Positions 62,340-64,000 of a stretch of 64,000 nt of DNA are shown piece by piece. A program made the translations under genes and the position numbers. Position 1 is the first letter of the stretch, and each line of letters begins with the position of its first letter. Origin of the DNA: Pseudaminobacter sp040045035 (lineage in GTDB: Bacteria > Pseudomonadota > Alphaproteobacteria > Rhizobiales > Rhizobiaceae); contig NZ_JBDZDS010000012.1 of the NCBI RefSeq assembly GCF_040045035.1, forward strand, positions 143,531-207,530, written 5' to 3'. The notes below the pieces were generated by a model. It worked only from the letters and a program-made list of their open reading frames with translations, had not been told where the DNA came from and did no database searches.

Positions 62340-62650
62340 TTAGGCTAAACCCACCTTGTTTTCAAACGCGTTCGGGTTGAGATAGCCCAGCGTGGAGTGG
62401 CGACGCTTCGGGTTGTAGAAGCGTTCGATGTAGTCGAACATATCCGCCTTGGCGTCGTCGCGGGTCTGTAGACCTTCCGTGCCGTCCTCTCGGTTTTCAG
62501 CGAGGAGAAGAAACTCTCCATGGCAGCGTTGGCCCAGACGTTGCCGGATCGGCTCATCGAGAATACATCCAGCGCTTCGCAGAGCCATGCCACCGGCCAG
62601 ATCGAACGGTGCTTTGCAATAAAGCGAACTTCATATCGCGTCCCTTGCAA
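62340..62650 (-). pseudogene. IS3 transposase OrfB remnant (deletion and frameshift)
   Basis: The first frame (to 62345) has the OrfB N-terminus fused to its C-terminal SRSGNVWANAAMESFFSSL segment; the catalytic DDE middle with at least its first two acidic residues is gone. The closing residues YNPKRRHSTLGYLNPNAF lie in a second frame ending at 62340. It cannot encode an active transposase. Confidence 0.85.
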
Positions 62651-62846
62651 AGTAGGCCGCGGCCCTTTTTAGGATATCGCGTTCCGCCTCCAGCTTCGCG
62701 GCCTCACGGCGCAGCCTCTCAACCTCAAGCTGCTCCGGTTTCATCTGCCCATGGCCGGGCAAGGCCTGCGTCGGATCAGCACCACATTCCTTGACCCATT
62801 TGCGCAGGACATTCTCAGGAACGTCCAGATCGCCAGGGCGAACCAA
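62631..62846 (-). pseudogene. IS3 OrfA remnant, 5' truncated
   Basis: The 71-residue frame has the orfA C-terminal half: VLRKWVKECGADPTQALPG, GQMKPEQLEVERLRREAAKL and the leucine-zipper-like ERDILKRAAAYFA. The N-terminal helix-turn-helix (usually RRKHTPEFKREAV) is absent. Frame and position relative to orfB match IS3 layout. Confidence 0.85.
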
Positions 62847-62959
62847 TCACCGGGCCTCGGCCGCCTAACGGCTGGCAGCGAATTCGAAGGATGCAATGAC
62901 TACCGGTCTGAGGCCGCCGTCAGGCTGGAACCGGACGACGGCCACGTTCGTAAGCTGAC

Positions 62960-63240
62960 TTAGAAGTTGTGATTGCCGTTGTAGTTTCCGTTGTGGCTGC
63001 CGTAGTTATCGTTGCCGTTCCAGTTGCCGTTGCGCGAGCCCCAGTTGTGGTTGCCGTTGTCGTTTCCGTTGTGGCTGCCGTCGTTGAAGTTGCCGTTCCA
63101 GTTGCCGTTGTTGGAGCCCCAGTTGTCGTTGCCGTTTCCGTTTCCGTTGTGGCTGCCGTCGTTGAAGTTGCCGTTCCAGTTGCCGTTGTTGGAGCCCCAG
63201 TTGCCGTTGCCGTTGCCGTTGCCGTTGTCGCTACCACCGG
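62960..63240. repeat. In-frame tandem DNA repeats encoding the Asn/Gly/Trp units
   Basis: Repeats of about 78 bases with CCGTTGCCGTT-type cores make up the mature coding part. The periodicity is a multiple of three and the units keep one reading frame, so they are coding repeats likely to expand or contract by slippage. Confidence 0.8.
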
Positions 63241-63298
63241 CAGCAGCGAAAGCAGTCATCGCGATAAGTGCGGTAGCTGTAAGCAGGAGCTTTTTCAT
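62960..63298 (-). CDS. Secreted Asn/Gly/Trp-rich tandem-repeat protein
   Basis: A 112-residue protein with a signal peptide (MKKLLLTATALIAMTAFAAA, cleavage near residue 20) and a mature part almost wholly made of Gly, Asn, Trp, Ser, His and Asp. Three imperfect units of about 26 residues share the core NWGSNNGNWNGN followed by FNDGSHN or YGSHN. The mature part has no Cys, Lys or branched-chain residues. It has a clear ribosome-binding site (AAGGGAACG before the ATG). It does not match curlin repeats. Function unknown; an extracellular, perhaps amyloid-like or metal-binding, role is only a guess. Confidence 0.75.
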   Translation of the reverse strand: MKKLLLTATALIAMTAFAAAGGSDNGNGNGNGNWGSNNGNWNGNFNDGSHNGNGNGNDNWGSNNGNWNGNFNDGSHNGNDNGNHNWGSRNGNWNGNDNYGSHNGNYNGNHNF

Positions 63299-63482
63299 AA
63301 CGTTCCCTTTCATGAAGCGAGTATCAGGAGAGGACTGTTGTGGTGCGACTGCATTCACAACGCGCTAATCGTTGCGTTTGCGAGTGTGAAAATCAATTCG
63401 GGATAAACTCGCCTGTACATGTGAGGAAACAGAGAGCGCATGCATGTTTGAGTGCCGTCGCCTGCGGGGGGAAACCTGACGG

Positions 63483-63881
63483 TTGCGGGTAGAGGCTGCA
63501 CTGGACTATGTGCGCGAAGGCGACACGCTGATCGTCACCAAGCCTGACCGCTTGGCTCGTTCGACGGCTGACCTCTTGGACATCACCGAGCGCCTGAAGG
63601 CCAAGGGCGTAACGCTGCGCATTCTCTCCATGCAGATGGATACCAACACTGCCACCGGCAAGCTGATGCTGACGATGTTGGCGGGCATTGCAGAGTTTGA
63701 ACGTGACCTGATGCTTGAGCGGCAGCGCGAGGGCATCGCCAAGGCGAAGGCTGACGGCAAATACAGGGGCAGAGCGCCGACCGCTCGCCGGAAATCGGCT
63801 GAGGTCCTGGCTCTCAAGGCGCAGGGCAAGTCCGCCGACGCCATAGCCGAGGCGCTACAGGTGAGCCGGTCAAGTGTCTGT
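63483..63881 (+). pseudogene. Serine recombinase (resolvase) fragment, truncated at both ends
   Basis: The frame encodes the C-terminal two thirds of a Tn3-type resolvase/invertase: ALDYVREGDTLIVTKPDRLARS, LRILSMQMDTNTATGKLML, AEFERDLMLERQREGIAKAK and a helix-turn-helix (AIAEALQVSRSSV). The N-terminal segment with the catalytic Ser (YARVST) is missing, and an in-frame TGA precedes the TTG at 63483. After the final Val codon the sequence becomes an IS end that supplies the stop. It cannot recombine DNA. Confidence 0.88.
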
Positions 63882-64000
63882 TGATTTCCGCCAGGAACTG
63901 ACCCGGGATTTCCGCCGAGAATTGACCCGCCTTTCAGGTATGTTTCGGTTCGGTGGTGGTGGTCAAGGTCCTGCTTTTCTCCTTCGTGGTTTTGGTCTCA
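63879..64000. mobile_element. Terminal region of an IS21-family-like element (partial)
   Basis: The element seems to begin with TGTTGA at 63879, inside the resolvase frame. Two direct copies of a 23-base unit, GATTTCCGCC-N2-GAA-Y-TGACCCG, start at 63883 and 63907 (period 24). Multiple terminal repeats just inside a TG end are characteristic of IS21. On the minus strand a short open frame ends at 63934 and might be the tail of the second transposition gene. The rest is outside the window. Confidence 0.6.
63934..63999 (-). CDS. Possible 3' end of an IS21-type gene (partial)
   Basis: Twenty-one codons read towards the repeat units, ETKTTKEKSRTLTTTTEPKH then Thr and a TGA. It is placed where istB would end relative to the terminal repeats, but its own sequence is not diagnostic. 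Low confidence. Confidence 0.25.
   Translation of the reverse strand, partial: ETKTTKEKSRTLTTTTEPKHT

Larger units (their letters stand above)
62340..62846 (-). mobile_element. Decayed IS3-family insertion sequence
   Basis: Remnant of an IS3-type element, orfA then orfB on the minus strand. The orfA part (62631-62846) lacks its N-terminus. The orfB part starts with RFIAKHRSIWPVAWLCEAL, then jumps directly to the C-terminal NAAMESFFSSLKTER region, a large internal deletion, and shifts frame to end with DYIERFYNPKRRHSTLGYLN. Terminal inverted repeats were not found. Confidence 0.85.

Noticed and set aside
62960..63240. Regular repeats that could be taken for a CRISPR array
   Set aside because: Repeat units are contiguous, imperfect, coding and in frame, with no unique spacers and no cas genes nearby.

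Overview
The window is 64 kb of GC-rich, gene-dense chromosome from an alphaproteobacterium of the order Hyphomicrobiales (rhizobial/Brucella group), most likely the family Phyllobacteriaceae near Mesorhizobium or Aminobacter. The assignment rests on gene content and order seen directly: dapF-mtaB-ftsY, mdh-sucCDAB-lpdA, sdhCDAB, rimM-trmD-rplS, hemCD-mic60-hemY, an Omp19-type lipoprotein, a Brucella-type Omp2 porin, and rhizobial-style intergenic palindromes. Nearly everything is core metabolism and cell biology. I found no phage, CRISPR array, secondary-metabolite cluster or recognisable defence island.

Layout. 1-6.1 kb: ftsY (cut by the window edge), mtaB and dapF as one coupled operon, then dps, a metallo-beta-lactamase-fold hydrolase and a VOC protein. 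6.3-8.1 kb: omp19 and zapE. 8.3-18.6 kb: the TCA-cycle cluster mdh, sucC, sucD, sucA, sucB and lpdA, with a coupled VOC/SDR pair inserted before lpdA. 18.7-23.6 kb: msrA, a YceH-family gene and the succinate dehydrogenase operon sdhCDAB, whose terminator is clear. 23.9-31.5 kb: small secreted or lipoprotein genes, a membrane diguanylate cyclase, leuC, a polar amino acid ABC transporter (binding protein and permease only) and two methyltransferases. 31.5-37 kb: rplS, trmD and rimM opposite xerC, a TraB/GumN protein, a Pro/Ala-rich membrane protein and an OsmC protein. 37-43 kb: a UbiH-family hydroxylase, tesB, sigma-54-controlled glnK-amtB and a porin.

43-53.5 kb: ftsK with a CtrA-type box, lolA, xthA, a cyclic-nucleotide-binding protein, an OmpR-type regulator, an L,D-transpeptidase-like protein, a DUF1761 membrane protein, and a minus-strand operon tsaD-gpsA-yciI-EVE-methyltransferase (ETFB-KMT-like). 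53.5-61.5 kb: hemC-hemD-mic60-hemY, TerB, a glutamine amidotransferase and an NCS2 purine permease. 61.6-64 kb is different in character: small secreted proteins, a decayed IS3 copy, an Asn/Gly/Trp tandem-repeat secreted protein, a serine-recombinase fragment, and the tandem terminal repeats of an apparent IS21-family element that runs out of the window.

How the genes work together: two adjacent clusters (mdh-suc-lpd and sdh) encode four consecutive TCA-cycle steps from 2-oxoglutarate to oxaloacetate. glnK-amtB is a nitrogen-starvation module, and hemCD-mic60-hemY links tetrapyrrole synthesis to an inner-membrane scaffold. The best leads are regulatory: a CtrA-type box before ftsK, an 18-bp perfect palindrome before sdhC, and strong hairpins inside the suc and ABC-transporter operons. 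The accessory 3' end holds the only candidate for something undescribed, the repeat protein, and no system is demonstrated there.
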